Positions 1-11,284 of a stretch of 64,000 nt of DNA are shown here, in pieces. The position numbers and the translations under genes are program-made. The stretch's first letter is position 1, and the number at the start of each line of letters is the position of its first letter. Source of the stretch: Geobacillus jurassicus NBRC 107829. Its GTDB lineage: Bacteria; Bacillota; Bacilli; Bacillales; Anoxybacillaceae. Location: positions 1 through 64,000 of the forward strand of contig NZ_BCQG01000011.1 in assembly GCF_001544315.1 (NCBI RefSeq), read 5' to 3'. The notes beneath the pieces were generated by a model. That model was not told where the DNA came from and ran no database searches. It saw only the letters and a list, made by a program, of their open reading frames with translations.

Positions 1-92
1 GCGTTTTGTTTAGTTTTCAAGGAACTTTTTCGCTGTCGTTTAATGATGACAGCTATTAAATAGTAACGCGTGGATAACGAAAAGTCAACAAC
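1..92 (-). promoter_or_regulatory. rRNA operon promoter P2 and leader (16S gene off the left edge)
   Basis: Read on the minus strand, TTGACT (83-88) and TACTAT (60-65) are separated by exactly 17 bp, a strong vegetative promoter pointing left. Downstream lies a short sequence of the form gttccttgaaaactaaac (about 8-25), typical of Bacillus rRNA leaders and spacers. In B. subtilis an rRNA operon follows gyrA, so the same layout is expected. The rRNA itself is outside the window. The spacer carries a near-match DnaA box (TTATCCACG, 69-77). Confidence 0.75.
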
Positions 93-125
93 TTTTTTGT
101 TTCGTTGTCGTCACAAGCAATGCTC

Positions 126-154
126 ATTGTATCACATCGATGTTGTTTAGGCAA
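126..154 (-). promoter_or_regulatory. Upstream rRNA operon promoter P1
   Basis: On the minus strand TTGCCT (149-154) and TACAAT (126-131) are separated by 17 bp. With the P2 promoter about 65 bp further on, this gives the tandem arrangement usual for Bacillus rRNA operons. It begins immediately after the stop codon of the HD-GYP gene. Confidence 0.6.
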
Positions 155-158
155 TAGA

Positions 159-1226
159 TCAATCTTGCACCATTTCCTCGATATAGATGTCCCTCTGAGC
201 GCTTAGTGAAAGCAACTGTCCGGTTTCGATGATCTTGACGATTGGCCGGGCTGGCTCGTCCGAAGGAATAAACATCACTTCAGCCATTTCACCGTTGGAA
301 AGTTTGACGATGGCTCCTGATTGCAAACCAATGAGACCATTTACTAACGCAGCGACAGCTTCAGCATTCAGTTTACCAAACTGCTCCCGCTGCATCGTTT
401 CAATGGCCCGAAATGGCGATTGTTTGCGGCGATATAACCGTTCAGAAGTCATGGCATGGTAAACATCGGCGACGGCGATCAGCTGACTGTAAGGGTGAAT
501 TTTTTCCGCTTTTACTCCGAGTGGGTAGCCGCTGCCGTCATTTCGCTCATGATGCTGCAATACGGCGAGCTTTGCCCCATGGTTTAGCGCGGCGATTTTC
601 TGCACCATGCGATAGCTGAAGACCGGATGTTGCTTTACTTCATTGAACTCGGCTTCAGTAAGCGCCGACGGTTTCGCTGAAATTTGTCGGCTTATTTTCG
701 CCATGCCGCAGTCCGCTAACACACCAGCAAGGACGATTTGATAGCATTCTCCTGCACTGTACCCAAGCTGCATAGCTAAAAAACCAGCGAGCAGCCCGAC
801 GCTGACAGCATGGTGGTGCAAATAGTCACCCTTAGTTGCGTAATGATGCAGCATAAGCAGCTCCTGTTTTTGGCCCGCCATTTGTTCAAAAAGCGGGATC
901 ATGATCCCTCTGATTTCGCCGATATCAACCGGCAAACCGGCTTGCCATGATTGGAACCATGTTTTGTATTGTTCGACTGCTTCTAAGTAGGAGGCCATCG
1001 GCTGTTTGGCGGCCGCCGTTGATGCGGAATCAGCGACAGGAAACGGTTCGCCGTTAGCGAGCAACGGTTCAACGTCCACTTCTTCAACGAGAAATTTTTC
1101 CATAACGAGAAGCAACGTTTTCGTGATTACTGTGTTTTTCGGTATAATCGGGCGTTTCGTCTTGCCGAGCACATCTTCAGCGAGCACGCATCCTTCGCGA
1201 AGCTGGGAGCGTTTCACGCGGACCAT
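159..1226 (-). CDS. HD-GYP domain protein with degenerate catalytic HD motif
   Basis: A 355-residue soluble protein with a C-terminal HD-GYP domain (about residues 125-290), the family that hydrolyses cyclic di-GMP. The HHE and GSGYP motifs are clear (HHERNDGSGYP, residues 225-235). The position normally reading LHDIGK reads LADCGM (170-175), so the defining histidine of the HD pair and the following lysine are missing. That argues against ordinary metal-dependent phosphodiesterase activity; a binding or scaffold role is possible. It has its own ribosome binding site (AAGGGGGATC) and follows gyrA after a terminator. The family call is firm, the activity is not. Confidence 0.85.
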   Translation of the reverse strand: MVRVKRSQLREGCVLAEDVLGKTKRPIIPKNTVITKTLLLVMEKFLVEEVDVEPLLANGEPFPVADSASTAAAKQPMASYLEAVEQYKTWFQSWQAGLPVDIGEIRGIMIPLFEQMAGQKQELLMLHHYATKGDYLHHHAVSVGLLAGFLAMQLGYSAGECYQIVLAGVLADCGMAKISRQISAKPSALTEAEFNEVKQHPVFSYRMVQKIAALNHGAKLAVLQHHERNDGSGYPLGVKAEKIHPYSQLIAVADVYHAMTSERLYRRKQSPFRAIETMQREQFGKLNAEAVAALVNGLIGLQSGAIVKLSNGEMAEVMFIPSDEPARPIVKIIETGQLLSLSAQRDIYIEEMVQD

Positions 1227-1304
1227 CGGTTGATCCCCCTTGTCTTTTTCGTCATATTTTTATCATACATGATTTTTTCTACGATGGCAGTGCTTTCGAA
1301 ACAG

Positions 1305-1350
1305 AAAAACGACGCCCCGCGCATGTGCACACGTAAGCGAAGCGTCGTTT
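1305..1350 (-). terminator. gyrA terminator
   Basis: On the minus strand a stem AAACGACGC...GCGTCGTTT is followed by a T-run. It sits directly after the gyrA stop codon and separates gyrA from the HD-GYP gene. Confidence 0.8.
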
Positions 1351-1354
1351 CCGC

Positions 1355-3829
1355 CTAAGCTGAATGATCTCCTTCTTGTTCTTCTTTCTCCTCTTCAGGC
1401 ACTTTCGCCACCGTAGCGACGCACTCGTGCCCATCCTCGCTCGAAAGGCGGATGAGTTTTACGCCTTGGGCGATTCTTCCTGTTCGGGAAATATCGCTGA
1501 TGGCAATGCGGATGAGCACGCCGCCGGTTGTGATCACCATGAGGTCTTCATTGCCGACGACGGTTGTCACTGCGACGACAGAACCGTTTCGATCCGTGAC
1601 GTTGCATGTTTTCAATCCTTTGCCGCCGCGGCTTTGCACGCGGTACTCCGAAGCCGGGGTGCGCTTGCCGAAGCCTTTTTTCGTAACGACAAGCACATCG
1701 TGATCGTCTTCTAAAATTTCCATGCCGACCACTTCATCCCCGTCACCAAGCGTGATCGCTTTGACTCCCGTCGCGCTCCGTCCCATCGCCCGGACGTCGG
1801 TTTCCGGGAATCGAATGAGCATGCCGTTTTTCGTGCCGATGATCAAATGCTTTTTGCCATCCGTCAGCCGGACGGAAATCAGTTCATCCCCCTCGCGCAA
1901 ATGAATGGCGATGAGCCCGTTGTTGCGAATATGGGCGAACGCCGAAAGCGGAGAGCGTTTGGCAATTCCTTGTTTTGTCGCAAACACGAGGTAGCGTTCA
2001 TCGCTAAACTCGCTTTCAATCGGGATGATGGCGTTGATCCATTCATCTTTATCGAGCTCGAGCAAATTGATGATCGGCAACCCTTTGGCTGTGCGGCCGA
2101 ATTCCGGGATCTCATAGCCTTTTGCCTGATATACTTTTCCTTTGTTCGTGAAAAACAGCACCGTGTCATGCGTCGACGTAACAAGCAAATGTTCGACGAA
2201 ATCGTCTTCTGACGTATGCATGCCTTGCACGCCCCGGCCGCCGCGCTTCTGACTTCGGTACGTTGATAAAGGCAGACGCTTGATGTAGCCTTTATGGGTG
2301 AGCGTGATGACGACATGCTCGTGCGGAATTAAATCCTCGTCATCGAACTGCTCGACGGCTCCAGAAACGATTTCTGTGCGCCGTTCATCGTTGAATCGCT
2401 CCTTAATTTCGCTCAGTTCGTCGCGGATGATTTGCAATACTTTCTCTTCGTCAGCCAATACACCTTTCAGTTCTGCGATCAAACGGACAAGGTCTTGATA
2501 TTCTTGTTCGATTTTTTCCCGCTCAAGGCCGGTCAACCGTTGCAGGCGCATGTCCAAAATCGCCTGCGCTTGCCGTTCGCTGAGCGAAAATCGCGCCATC
2601 AGCCCTTCGCGCGCCGCCTCCGTCGTTTGTGAGCGGCGGATGAGGTCGATCACTTCATCCAAATGGTCCAGGGCAATGCGCAACCCTTCCAAGATGTGGG
2701 CGCGCGCCTCGGCTTTTTTCAGCTCAAACGCCGTCCGGCGGCGGATGACCGTCTTTTGATGGTTCAAATAATGCTCCAAACATTCTTTTAAGTTCAGCAC
2801 TTTCGGCTCGCCGTTCACCAAAGCGAGCATGTTGATGCCAAAACTCGTTTGCAACGCCGTATGTTTGTACAAATTGTTCAACACAACTTTCGCGTTGGCA
2901 TCGCGCCGCACTTCAATGACGATGCGCATGCCGTTCCGGTCCGACTCGTCGCGCAAATCAGTGATGCCGTCAATTTTTTTCTCGCGCACGAGTTCGGCGA
3001 TCCGCTCGATCAGTTTCGCTTTATTCACTTGGTAAGGAAGCTCGCTCACAATGATCGTTTCTTTGCCGTTCGGTTGCCGTTCAATTTCCGCTTTGGCGCG
3101 CAATGTAATCGAGCCGCGGCCCGTTTCGTACGCCTTGCGGATGCCGCTGCGGCCAATAATTTGTCCGGCGGTTGGAAAGTCAGGGCCTGGGATGTATTCC
3201 ATCAAATCAGCGACCGTCATCTCTGGATTTTGGCTGAGCGCGAGCAAGGCGTCAATCACTTCGCCAAGCTGATGCGGCGGAATGTTCGTCGCCATCCCGA
3301 CAGCGATGCCGGATGAACCGTTGACAAGCAAGTTTGGAAACCGGGACGGCAACACGACCGGTTCTTTTTCCGATCCGTCATAGTTGTCTTGGTAATCAAT
3401 CGTGTCTTTGTTAATGTCGCGCAAAAGCTCCATAGCCATTTTCGACATGCGCGCTTCCGTGTAACGCATGGCCGCCGCCGCGTCGCCGTCGATCGAGCCG
3501 AAGTTGCCATGTCCGTCAACGAGCATATAGCGGTAGTTGAAATCTTGGGCCATGCGCACCATGGTGTCATATACAGCAGCATCCCCATGCGGATGGTATT
3601 TCCCGATCACTTCACCGACGATGCGGGCCGACTTTTTATATGGTTTATCGGCGGTCATGCCGAGGTCGTGCATAGCGTATAAAATGCGACGGTGCACCGG
3701 TTTCAACCCGTCGCGCACGTCCGGCAGGGCGCGCGAAACGATGACGCTCATCGCATAGTCAAGAAACGAAGAACGCATTTCTTGGCTGATGTTGACTTCT
3801 CGGATGCGCGGTTGTTCTTGTTCTGCCAT
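1355..3829 (-). CDS. gyrA: DNA gyrase subunit A
   Basis: The 824-residue breakage-reunion subunit of DNA gyrase introduces negative supercoils together with GyrB. The winged-helix domain carries the catalytic tyrosine at residue 123 (MRYTEARMS), and the C-terminal half is the DNA-wrapping beta-pinwheel with the GyrA-box-type motif [10 protein letters not shown]. Length fits the Bacillus family. The quinolone-determining segment reads HGDAAVYD (81-88): the position equivalent to E. coli Ser83 / B. subtilis Ser84 is alanine, while Asp88 keeps an acidic residue. The gene follows gyrB by 144 bp of GC-rich sequence and has a clear AGGGAGG-type ribosome site. Confidence 0.99.
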   Translation of the reverse strand: MAEQEQPRIREVNISQEMRSSFLDYAMSVIVSRALPDVRDGLKPVHRRILYAMHDLGMTADKPYKKSARIVGEVIGKYHPHGDAAVYDTMVRMAQDFNYRYMLVDGHGNFGSIDGDAAAAMRYTEARMSKMAMELLRDINKDTIDYQDNYDGSEKEPVVLPSRFPNLLVNGSSGIAVGMATNIPPHQLGEVIDALLALSQNPEMTVADLMEYIPGPDFPTAGQIIGRSGIRKAYETGRGSITLRAKAEIERQPNGKETIIVSELPYQVNKAKLIERIAELVREKKIDGITDLRDESDRNGMRIVIEVRRDANAKVVLNNLYKHTALQTSFGINMLALVNGEPKVLNLKECLEHYLNHQKTVIRRRTAFELKKAEARAHILEGLRIALDHLDEVIDLIRRSQTTEAAREGLMARFSLSERQAQAILDMRLQRLTGLEREKIEQEYQDLVRLIAELKGVLADEEKVLQIIRDELSEIKERFNDERRTEIVSGAVEQFDDEDLIPHEHVVITLTHKGYIKRLPLSTYRSQKRGGRGVQGMHTSEDDFVEHLLVTSTHDTVLFFTNKGKVYQAKGYEIPEFGRTAKGLPIINLLELDKDEWINAIIPIESEFSDERYLVFATKQGIAKRSPLSAFAHIRNNGLIAIHLREGDELISVRLTDGKKHLIIGTKNGMLIRFPETDVRAMGRSATGVKAITLGDGDEVVGMEILEDDHDVLVVTKKGFGKRTPASEYRVQSRGGKGLKTCNVTDRNGSVVAVTTVVGNEDLMVITTGGVLIRIAISDISRTGRIAQGVKLIRLSSEDGHECVATVAKVPEEEKEEQEGDHSA

Positions 3830-3973
3830 TCGTTCAAACCTCCCTTTGAAACCTCCTCCAGTCCGGCCCGGCCAGGCGGACGCAGATGGATGGCGGGCGC
3901 CGCTTCGCTCGCGCGCCGGGTAGCCCCGTCGGCAAAGTGAAGCGGGGAGGGCGTGCTTCCCTCTCTTTTCAGC

Positions 3974-5902
<1,929 letters not shown>

Positions 5903-5941
5903 TCACCTACGCTTTCTTTGCAAACGTTCAATATTGCGCGG

Positions 5942-7060
5942 TCAAGAAGGGGCGGTTACCGAACCGGAACGGACTCGATAAATGGCCGCTTCTTGAATGA
6001 TGTCGTGTTTAATGCCGTCGATGCTTGTTGTTGTGACAAACGTTTGTACTTTCTTTCGGATGGCATCAAGGAGGTGGGTTTGCCGAAAGTCATCAAGTTC
6101 CGACAACACATCATCAAGCAATAAAACGGGGTAATCGCCTAACTCGGAAAAGATGAGCTCAAGCTCCGCCAGTTTGACCGCCAGCGCCGTCGTGCGCTGC
6201 TGTCCTTGGGAACCGAACGTTTGTACGTTTTTTCCGTTTACGAAAAATGCGATATCATCGCGATGAGGACCGATCAGCGTCGTCCCTCGCTGAATTTCCC
6301 GCTCCCTCATATCGGCGAACGTTTCGTTGTATGCTTCTACTATTCTCGACAATTCTGCCCTTTCTGATACGTCGACCGACGGTTCGTATCGGATGTGAAG
6401 CTGTTCGGCGCCGCGGCTGATTTCATAGTGGATCGGCGCCGCCCATTGCTCAAGCAGCGACAAAAACTGGCGGCGCCGCAGTGTAATTTTGGCCGCCAGC
6501 AACACGAGCTGTTCCGTTAACACGTCAAGCACTGCTTCGTCGCTCCGCTCACGCGCCTGCATCATTTTTAAGTAATGGTTGCGCTGTTGCAGCAACTTTT
6601 GGTATTGGCTTAAATCATGTATATACACAGGCGATACTTGCCCGATTTCCATGTCGACAAACCGGCGTCGCACTTGCGGGCTTCCCTTGACTAAGTTCAA
6701 ATCTTCGGGAGCGAACATGACAACGTTTAAATGACCGACGTATTGGCTGAGCCGCTGTTGTTCGATGTGGTTGCACTTTGCTTTTTTTCCTTTTTTCGAG
6801 ATCAACAGCTCAAGCGCTAATGATCCGCTCCGCTTTTCCGCTCTTCCCTCTATTTTAGCATACTCTTCGTTCCAACGGATAAGGTCTTTATCATTGGACG
6901 TGCGGTGCGACTTTGCCATGGCCAAAACGTAGATGGCCTCCATCATGTTCGTTTTTCCTTGGGCGTTTTCCCCTAAAATGACGTTTACGCCTTCGTCAAA
7001 ATGTAACGTTTCATGCTCGTAATTGCGATAATTCGTCAACGTTAAGCTGGTTAAAAACAC
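5942..7060 (-). CDS. recF: DNA replication and repair protein RecF
   Basis: A 372-residue SMC-like ATPase that loads RecA at single-strand gaps with RecO and RecR. The Walker A motif is GENAQGKTN (residues about 30-38), the ABC signature lies in the [11 protein letters not shown] segment, and Walker B is [14 protein letters not shown]. It starts with GTG at 7060, 11 bp after the rlbA stop, so translation is probably coupled. The order dnaN-rlbA-recF-gyrB is the standard Firmicutes origin arrangement. Confidence 0.98.
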   Translation of the reverse strand: MFLTSLTLTNYRNYEHETLHFDEGVNVILGENAQGKTNMMEAIYVLAMAKSHRTSNDKDLIRWNEEYAKIEGRAEKRSGSLALELLISKKGKKAKCNHIEQQRLSQYVGHLNVVMFAPEDLNLVKGSPQVRRRFVDMEIGQVSPVYIHDLSQYQKLLQQRNHYLKMMQARERSDEAVLDVLTEQLVLLAAKITLRRRQFLSLLEQWAAPIHYEISRGAEQLHIRYEPSVDVSERAELSRIVEAYNETFADMREREIQRGTTLIGPHRDDIAFFVNGKNVQTFGSQGQQRTTALAVKLAELELIFSELGDYPVLLLDDVLSELDDFRQTHLLDAIRKKVQTFVTTTSIDGIKHDIIQEAAIYRVRSGSVTAPS

Positions 7061-7071
7061 CTAACTTTCAC

Positions 7072-7308
7072 CTACTCCGCCTTCACGACGACAAACGTGC
7101 CGAACGATTCAATGTCGACCCGGTCGCCGTCTCTCAGCTTTCGCCCACGCCGATTTTCCCGCTCTCCATTGACCAGCACGTGATGTTCTTGCAAAAACCA
7201 TTTGGCCGCACCGCCGGTATCGATCAAGCGCACGAGTTTCAAAAGCTGCCCCAGTGTAATGGTTTCTGTTGTGATCGTCACTTGTTGCACCATCCGTTCA
7301 TCGCTCAC
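7072..7308 (-). CDS. rlbA: S4-domain RNA-binding protein RlbA (YaaA)
   Basis: A 78-residue protein consisting of one S4 RNA-binding domain (motif GGAAKWFLQEHHVLVNGERENRRGR region), homologous to B. subtilis YaaA, which sits between dnaN and recF in nearly all Bacilli. A role linked to ribosomal RNA or ribosome assembly has been proposed for the family. The start is uncertain: GTG at 7308 lies directly on an AAGGAAA sequence, whereas an in-frame ATG at 7293 has better spacing. Confidence 0.93.
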   Translation of the reverse strand: MSDERMVQQVTITTETITLGQLLKLVRLIDTGGAAKWFLQEHHVLVNGERENRRGRKLRDGDRVDIESFGTFVVVKAE

Positions 7309-7487
7309 TTTCCTTACAAACTGCCTATTTCTTTATTTTACCGAAAAATCGGCTCATTCGCAAAGAAAGCCGATGGGAGGGATAGGCAGAGACGTTGCCC
7401 ACCTTCTCATCGGACATAGAAAAAAGCAGCGGAACGGCTTTCCTTCTTCAGATCAGCTCTTTTTTGGCCAACAGGGAGGGTGGTAGA

Positions 7488-8624
7488 TCAATACGTTCTC
7501 ACCGGCAAAATAAGCTGGAGCATTGAGTCGGTATGAAGCGGACGCAGCAAGAACGGCCGCATCGCTCCAGTAAAGCTGATTTGAATGTCTGTGCCGTCGA
7601 GCGCCCGCAGCGCGTCCATCATGTATTTGGCGCTGAAGGAAATGTTTAATTCCTCGCCTTCGAGTGATTCCGTTTGCAGTTGCTCCGTCACTTTCCCAAT
7701 CTCCGGAGAAATCGAGGAAATTTCAAGCATCCCTCCAGGAAGCGTCGTCAGTTTCACGACATTGTTTCTTCCTTCCCGCGCGAGCAAGGACGCTCGGTCA
7801 ATCGCCTGCAAAAACTCTTTTGCATTGACGATCATAGTTGTTTTGCTGTCGGTTGGAATTAAGCGGGCCGTTTCCGGATAGTTTCCGTCAAGCAGCCGCG
7901 AGAAAAAGAGGAGATGCTCAGCCTTAAACAACACTTGATTGGCCGTCATAACGATCTCAACCGGGCGGTTGTCGTCATCCAAAATTTTGCTCAGTTCATT
8001 CAGGCTTTTTCCTGGGATGACGACGTTGTATGACACGTCGCGTTCCGACTCGATTTTTACTTTGCGCATCGCCAAGCGATGGCTGTCGGTCGCTGTGCAG
8101 ACAAGTTCGCCATGTTCAACTTTCCAGTTGACACCTGTCAAGATCGGGCGCGTTTCCGATGTAGAAACGGCGAACACCGTTTGCCGAATTACGGCTTTCA
8201 ACAAGTCTGCAGGAATTTGAAACATATTTTCTTCCTCAATTTGCGGCAGACGCGGATATTCGTCAGCGTTTAGCCCATTAAGGCGAAATTCTGAATGACC
8301 CGAGCGGATGATTGTCAGAAAGTTGTCTTCCGTTTCGATTTCCACCGTCTGCTGCGGCAGTTTTTTCACGATTTCAGCGAAAAAGCGCGCCTGCAGCACA
8401 ATGCTTCCTGGTTTTTTCACATCGACGAGCAGTTTCCCTTCTTTTTCAAGCGGAATGAACGATTCGATCGAGATGTCAGAATCGCTTCCTGTCAGTGTCA
8501 CTCCTAAAGCGGTCGCGGTCAATTTGATTCCTGTCAAAATCGGGATCGTTGTTCTTGTTGATACAGCTTTCATTACATCTTGAACGCTTTTCGCCAGCGC
8601 TTCGCGGTCAATGGAAATATTCAC
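7488..8624 (-). CDS. dnaN: DNA polymerase III beta subunit (sliding clamp)
   Basis: The 378-residue clamp dimerises into a ring on DNA and tethers the polymerase. The three-fold repeated clamp fold is recognisable throughout, and the C-terminus ends in the conserved hydrophobic-pocket segment LILPVRTY. It starts with GTG at 8624 behind GGGGAGGAAC. The 179-bp gap to rlbA has no gene; a weak imperfect hairpin near 7418-7445 followed by T residues on the minus strand might be a partial terminator. Confidence 0.99.
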   Translation of the reverse strand: MNISIDREALAKSVQDVMKAVSTRTTIPILTGIKLTATALGVTLTGSDSDISIESFIPLEKEGKLLVDVKKPGSIVLQARFFAEIVKKLPQQTVEIETEDNFLTIIRSGHSEFRLNGLNADEYPRLPQIEEENMFQIPADLLKAVIRQTVFAVSTSETRPILTGVNWKVEHGELVCTATDSHRLAMRKVKIESERDVSYNVVIPGKSLNELSKILDDDNRPVEIVMTANQVLFKAEHLLFFSRLLDGNYPETARLIPTDSKTTMIVNAKEFLQAIDRASLLAREGRNNVVKLTTLPGGMLEISSISPEIGKVTEQLQTESLEGEELNISFSAKYMMDALRALDGTDIQISFTGAMRPFLLRPLHTDSMLQLILPVRTY

Positions 8625-8654
8625 GTTCCTGTTCCTCCCCGTTTCTTTGATCCT

Positions 8655-8785
8655 TTAGGAAATAAATTATAAAAATATAAAAACAAAAACCGTAGTACTA
8701 GTCGTATGGCTTGTTAGTATGTGGATAAACAAAAAAAGCGAAGCAAGCACAGCCTGTCCACATGTGGATAAGCTGTGCATAAAGC
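8655..8785. other. oriC, dnaA-dnaN half: DnaA boxes and AT-rich unwinding region
   Basis: Between dnaA and dnaN there are three perfect TGTGNATAA boxes (8720-8728, 8763-8771, 8774-8782) next to a 35-bp A/T-rich run (about 8660-8690). A TAG TAC TAG TCG series (8693-8704) between the AT-rich run and the first box resembles the DnaA-trio element that guides strand opening in B. subtilis. By analogy this is the downstream, unwinding half of a bipartite origin. The boxes are seen directly; the unwinding role and trio call are inference. Confidence 0.85.
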
Positions 8786-8797
8786 CGCCGCCGTTGT

Positions 8798-10150
8798 TCA
8801 CAGTTGCTTCAGCTTTTCTTGAATCTCCTGGATATGTCTTTGCAGCTGCGTGTCAGTTTGCAAAAGTTTCGATATTTTTTCATGGGCGTGGATGACGGTC
8901 GTATGATCGCGTCCGCCAAATTCATCACCGATTTTTGGCAACGAACAGTCAGTCAGTTCACGAGAGAGATACATGGCAATTTGCCGCGGAAACGCGACCG
9001 ATTTTGTTCGTTTTTTCGCTTTGAAATCTTCCATTTTGATGTTGAAATACTGCCCAACGACGCGTTGAATGTCTTGAATCGTGATTACTTTCGGCTTTGC
9101 GCTCGGGATGATGTCTTTCAACGCCTCCGCTGCCAAGTCAGCGGTGATCTCTTTGTTGATGAGCGATGAATAGGCGACGACGCGGATGAGGGCGCCTTCA
9201 AGCTCACGGATGTTCGAGTCGATTTGATTGGCGATGTAAAGCATCACTTCGTTCGGGATGTCGAATCCTTCCGCCTTCGCCTTCTTGCGCAAGATGGCGA
9301 TCCGCGTTTCCAAATCAGGCGGCGTAATATCGGTGATGAGCCCCCACTCAAAGCGTGAGCGCAAGCGGTCTTCAAGCGTTGGAATTTCCTTCGGCGGCCG
9401 GTCGCTTGAGATGACGATTTGTTTGCTTTCTTCGTGCAACGTATTGAACGTATGGAAAAACTCCTCTTGCGTTTGTTCTTTTCCGGCCAAAAACTGAATA
9501 TCATCGATCAGTAGAACGTCGACGTTCCGGTACTTGTTGCGAAAGTCGTCAGGGCGGTTGTCGCGGATGGCGTTAATAAACTCATTCGTAAATTTTTCGG
9601 AAGATAAATAGACCACTTTCGCCGATGGGTTATGTTCAATCACGTAATGGCCGATTGCGTGCATTAAGTGCGTTTTTCCCAGTCCGACGCCGCCGTAGAT
9701 AAACAAGGGGTTGTACGCTTTGGCCGGGGCCTCAGCGACCGCTAATGAAGCAGCGTGGGCGAACCGGTTGCCAGAGCCAATGACAAATGTATCGAACGTG
9801 TATTTCGGATTTAACATGCTTTGAGGGAAATCGTTCGCCTCTTCATACGGTTTCCGTTGCTTTTTCTTGGATGACTGGAACTCCAGTTCTTCATCATCCT
9901 GATTTGGCGGAATGATAAACTTGACAGCCAATTCTTCGCCGGTGATGGCGTAGATCGTTTCCGCAATCAAATGGGAGTAGCGGGTATCAAGCCAATCTCT
10001 AGCAAACTCGTTCGGGGCTACGATGACGAGCGTGTCACCTCGTAAAGAGTGGGCTTTCGTTGACTTGAGCCAAGTTTCAAAGCTCGGCTTGCTGATTTTT
10101 CGTTCGATCTCCGCGAGCACGCGACCCCATAAGTCATGGATATTTTCCAC
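8798..10150 (-). CDS. dnaA: Chromosomal replication initiator DnaA
   Basis: A 450-residue AAA+ initiator. The N-terminal helicase-interacting domain (1-80) and a variable linker are followed by the ATPase domain with Walker [12 protein letters not shown], Walker [12 protein letters not shown] and a sensor-2 region. The C-terminal domain carries the DNA-binding signature [15 protein letters not shown]. The start is GTG at 10150 behind GGGAGGGG. DnaA-box clusters flank the gene on both sides, so it probably represses its own promoter as in B. subtilis. Confidence 0.99.
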   Translation of the reverse strand: MENIHDLWGRVLAEIERKISKPSFETWLKSTKAHSLRGDTLVIVAPNEFARDWLDTRYSHLIAETIYAITGEELAVKFIIPPNQDDEELEFQSSKKKQRKPYEEANDFPQSMLNPKYTFDTFVIGSGNRFAHAASLAVAEAPAKAYNPLFIYGGVGLGKTHLMHAIGHYVIEHNPSAKVVYLSSEKFTNEFINAIRDNRPDDFRNKYRNVDVLLIDDIQFLAGKEQTQEEFFHTFNTLHEESKQIVISSDRPPKEIPTLEDRLRSRFEWGLITDITPPDLETRIAILRKKAKAEGFDIPNEVMLYIANQIDSNIRELEGALIRVVAYSSLINKEITADLAAEALKDIIPSAKPKVITIQDIQRVVGQYFNIKMEDFKAKKRTKSVAFPRQIAMYLSRELTDCSLPKIGDEFGGRDHTTVIHAHEKISKLLQTDTQLQRHIQEIQEKLKQL

Positions 10151-10159
10151 CCGTTGCCC

Positions 10160-10525
10160 CTCCCTTAAGTCAGAGGATGATCGTTTGTTTTAAAAAATGA
10201 AGTTTGTGGAAAAATATATTTAAGGAAAAAAAGCGGCTTTTCGACAAAATCCACCATCTGTGGACAATGTTATAAACATGCTGTGAAAAAATATATCCAC
10301 AACCTATCCACAGAATGTGGGTATCTTTTTTTATCCACACATTTATCCATAGTGAAAACACAATAATAATAGCAAATAAAACGTCTTGTTGCAACGGGAT
10401 TTTTTGATTATCCACATAACGGACAGGTTGTGCAAAAAATCGTTATCCACACCGTTGGATATGTGAAAAAGTTGTCGATAAATGTTGTGGATTGTTGATG
10501 GGGGAAGGAGAGATTATCCACGTCA
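10160..10525. other. oriC, rpmH-dnaA half: DnaA box cluster
   Basis: This 480-bp non-coding gap between dnaA and rpmH is AT-rich. Perfect TTATCCACA boxes lie at 10331-10339, 10408-10416 and 10443-10451. One-mismatch boxes lie at 10293-10301, 10304-10312, 10343-10351 and 10514-10522, and in opposite orientation at 10205-10213, 10259-10267 and 10429-10437. In B. subtilis the equivalent cluster is needed for origin function and controls dnaA transcription. The dnaA promoter must lie here, but I could not single it out. Confidence 0.9.
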
Positions 10526-10555
10526 TCGATCAAAGCTGGAAAAACGAAGAGGCGG

Positions 10556-10585
10556 TTGACAGTAGCTAAGATTGTTCAATATAAT
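10556..10585 (+). promoter_or_regulatory. rpmH promoter
   Basis: Consensus TTGACA (10556-10561) and TATAAT (10580-10585) are separated by 18 bp, upstream of rpmH. It should drive rpmH and probably part of the downstream rnpA-yidC-khpB transcription. Confidence 0.85.
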
Positions 10586-10630
10586 GAGAAAGACTGCCCG
10601 TAACTGTTATTCCCTAGGGAGGTGTCATAG

Positions 10631-10765
10631 ATGAAACGGACGTATCAACCGAATAGACGGAAACGGAGCAAAGTGCACGGATTCCGTGCGCGCATGAGCA
10701 CGAGAAACGGAAGAAAAGTGTTGGCGCGCCGCCGTCGCAAAGGAAGAAAAGTATTGTCTGCATAA
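10631..10765 (+). CDS. rpmH: 50S ribosomal protein L34
   Basis: A 44-residue, very basic protein starting [18 protein letters not shown] and ending GRKVLSA, which is L34 of the large subunit. It starts at ATG 10631 behind a GGGAGGTG ribosome site and stops with TAA at 10763-10765. It is the first gene on the plus-strand side of oriC, as in B. subtilis, and is followed by a terminator before rnpA. Confidence 0.99.
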   Translation: MKRTYQPNRRKRSKVHGFRARMSTRNGRKVLARRRRKGRKVLSA

Positions 10766-10769
10766 TAGG

Positions 10770-10797
10770 CCACTGAAGTTTCAGTGGTCTTTTTTCT
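10770..10797 (+). terminator. rpmH terminator/attenuator
   Basis: The inverted repeat CCACTGAA / TTTCAGTGG is followed by six T residues, five bases after the rpmH stop. It lies before rnpA, so it would lower readthrough and keep L34 expression above RnpA. Confidence 0.85.
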
Positions 10798-10844
10798 CAA
10801 TATTTTGCCGCCGGGAAACTAGGCGAATGGAGTGTTTCAGGAGA

Positions 10845-11210
10845 ATGAAAAAAAAGTATCGGATCAAGAAAAATGAGGAGTTTCAGGAAGTGTTCCAGCG
10901 GGGCGCTTCAACGGCCAACCGCCAATTTGTCGTCTATACGCTCGACCGCCCGGAGCAGCCTTATTTCCGCATCGGGCTGTCCGTCAGCAAAAAGCTCGGC
11001 AAGGCGGTCGTTCGAAACCGAATCAAGCGATATATCCGCCAATGCTTTCTCGAATTGAAAGAGGACATCACCCCAGGAAAAGATTATGTTGTGATTGCTA
11101 GGCAACCGGCAGCGGAGATGAACTATGCGGAAGTGAAAAAAAGTTTAATCCATGTACTCCGGAAAGCCGGGGGGCTGAAAAAAGGGGGGCAGCCGCCGCA
11201 TTCGGCTTGA
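10845..11210 (+). CDS. rnpA: Ribonuclease P protein component
   Basis: The basic protein subunit that helps the RNase P RNA cleave tRNA 5' leaders. The RNR signature is present ([18 protein letters not shown]), and the length of 121 residues fits the family. The start [13 protein letters not shown] at 10845 aligns with homologues, but its AGGAG lies only one base away. An in-frame ATG at 10827 would add six residues with a weak ribosome site, so the start is open. It follows rpmH and overlaps the longer possible reading of yidC. Confidence 0.96.
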   Translation: MKKKYRIKKNEEFQEVFQRGASTANRQFVVYTLDRPEQPYFRIGLSVSKKLGKAVVRNRIKRYIRQCFLELKEDITPGKDYVVIARQPAAEMNYAEVKKSLIHVLRKAGGLKKGGQPPHSA

Positions 11211-11284
11211 AAAAATGCTCCACGCGGCGAAAAAAGATGGTAAAATACATACGTGAACTTGTATATGCGGGAGGAAAAAAGAAG

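Noticed and set aside
10170-10415. An 81-codon open frame on the minus strand inside the origin
   Set aside because: It is AT-rich DnaA-box sequence read as protein; no ribosome site and a low-complexity product.
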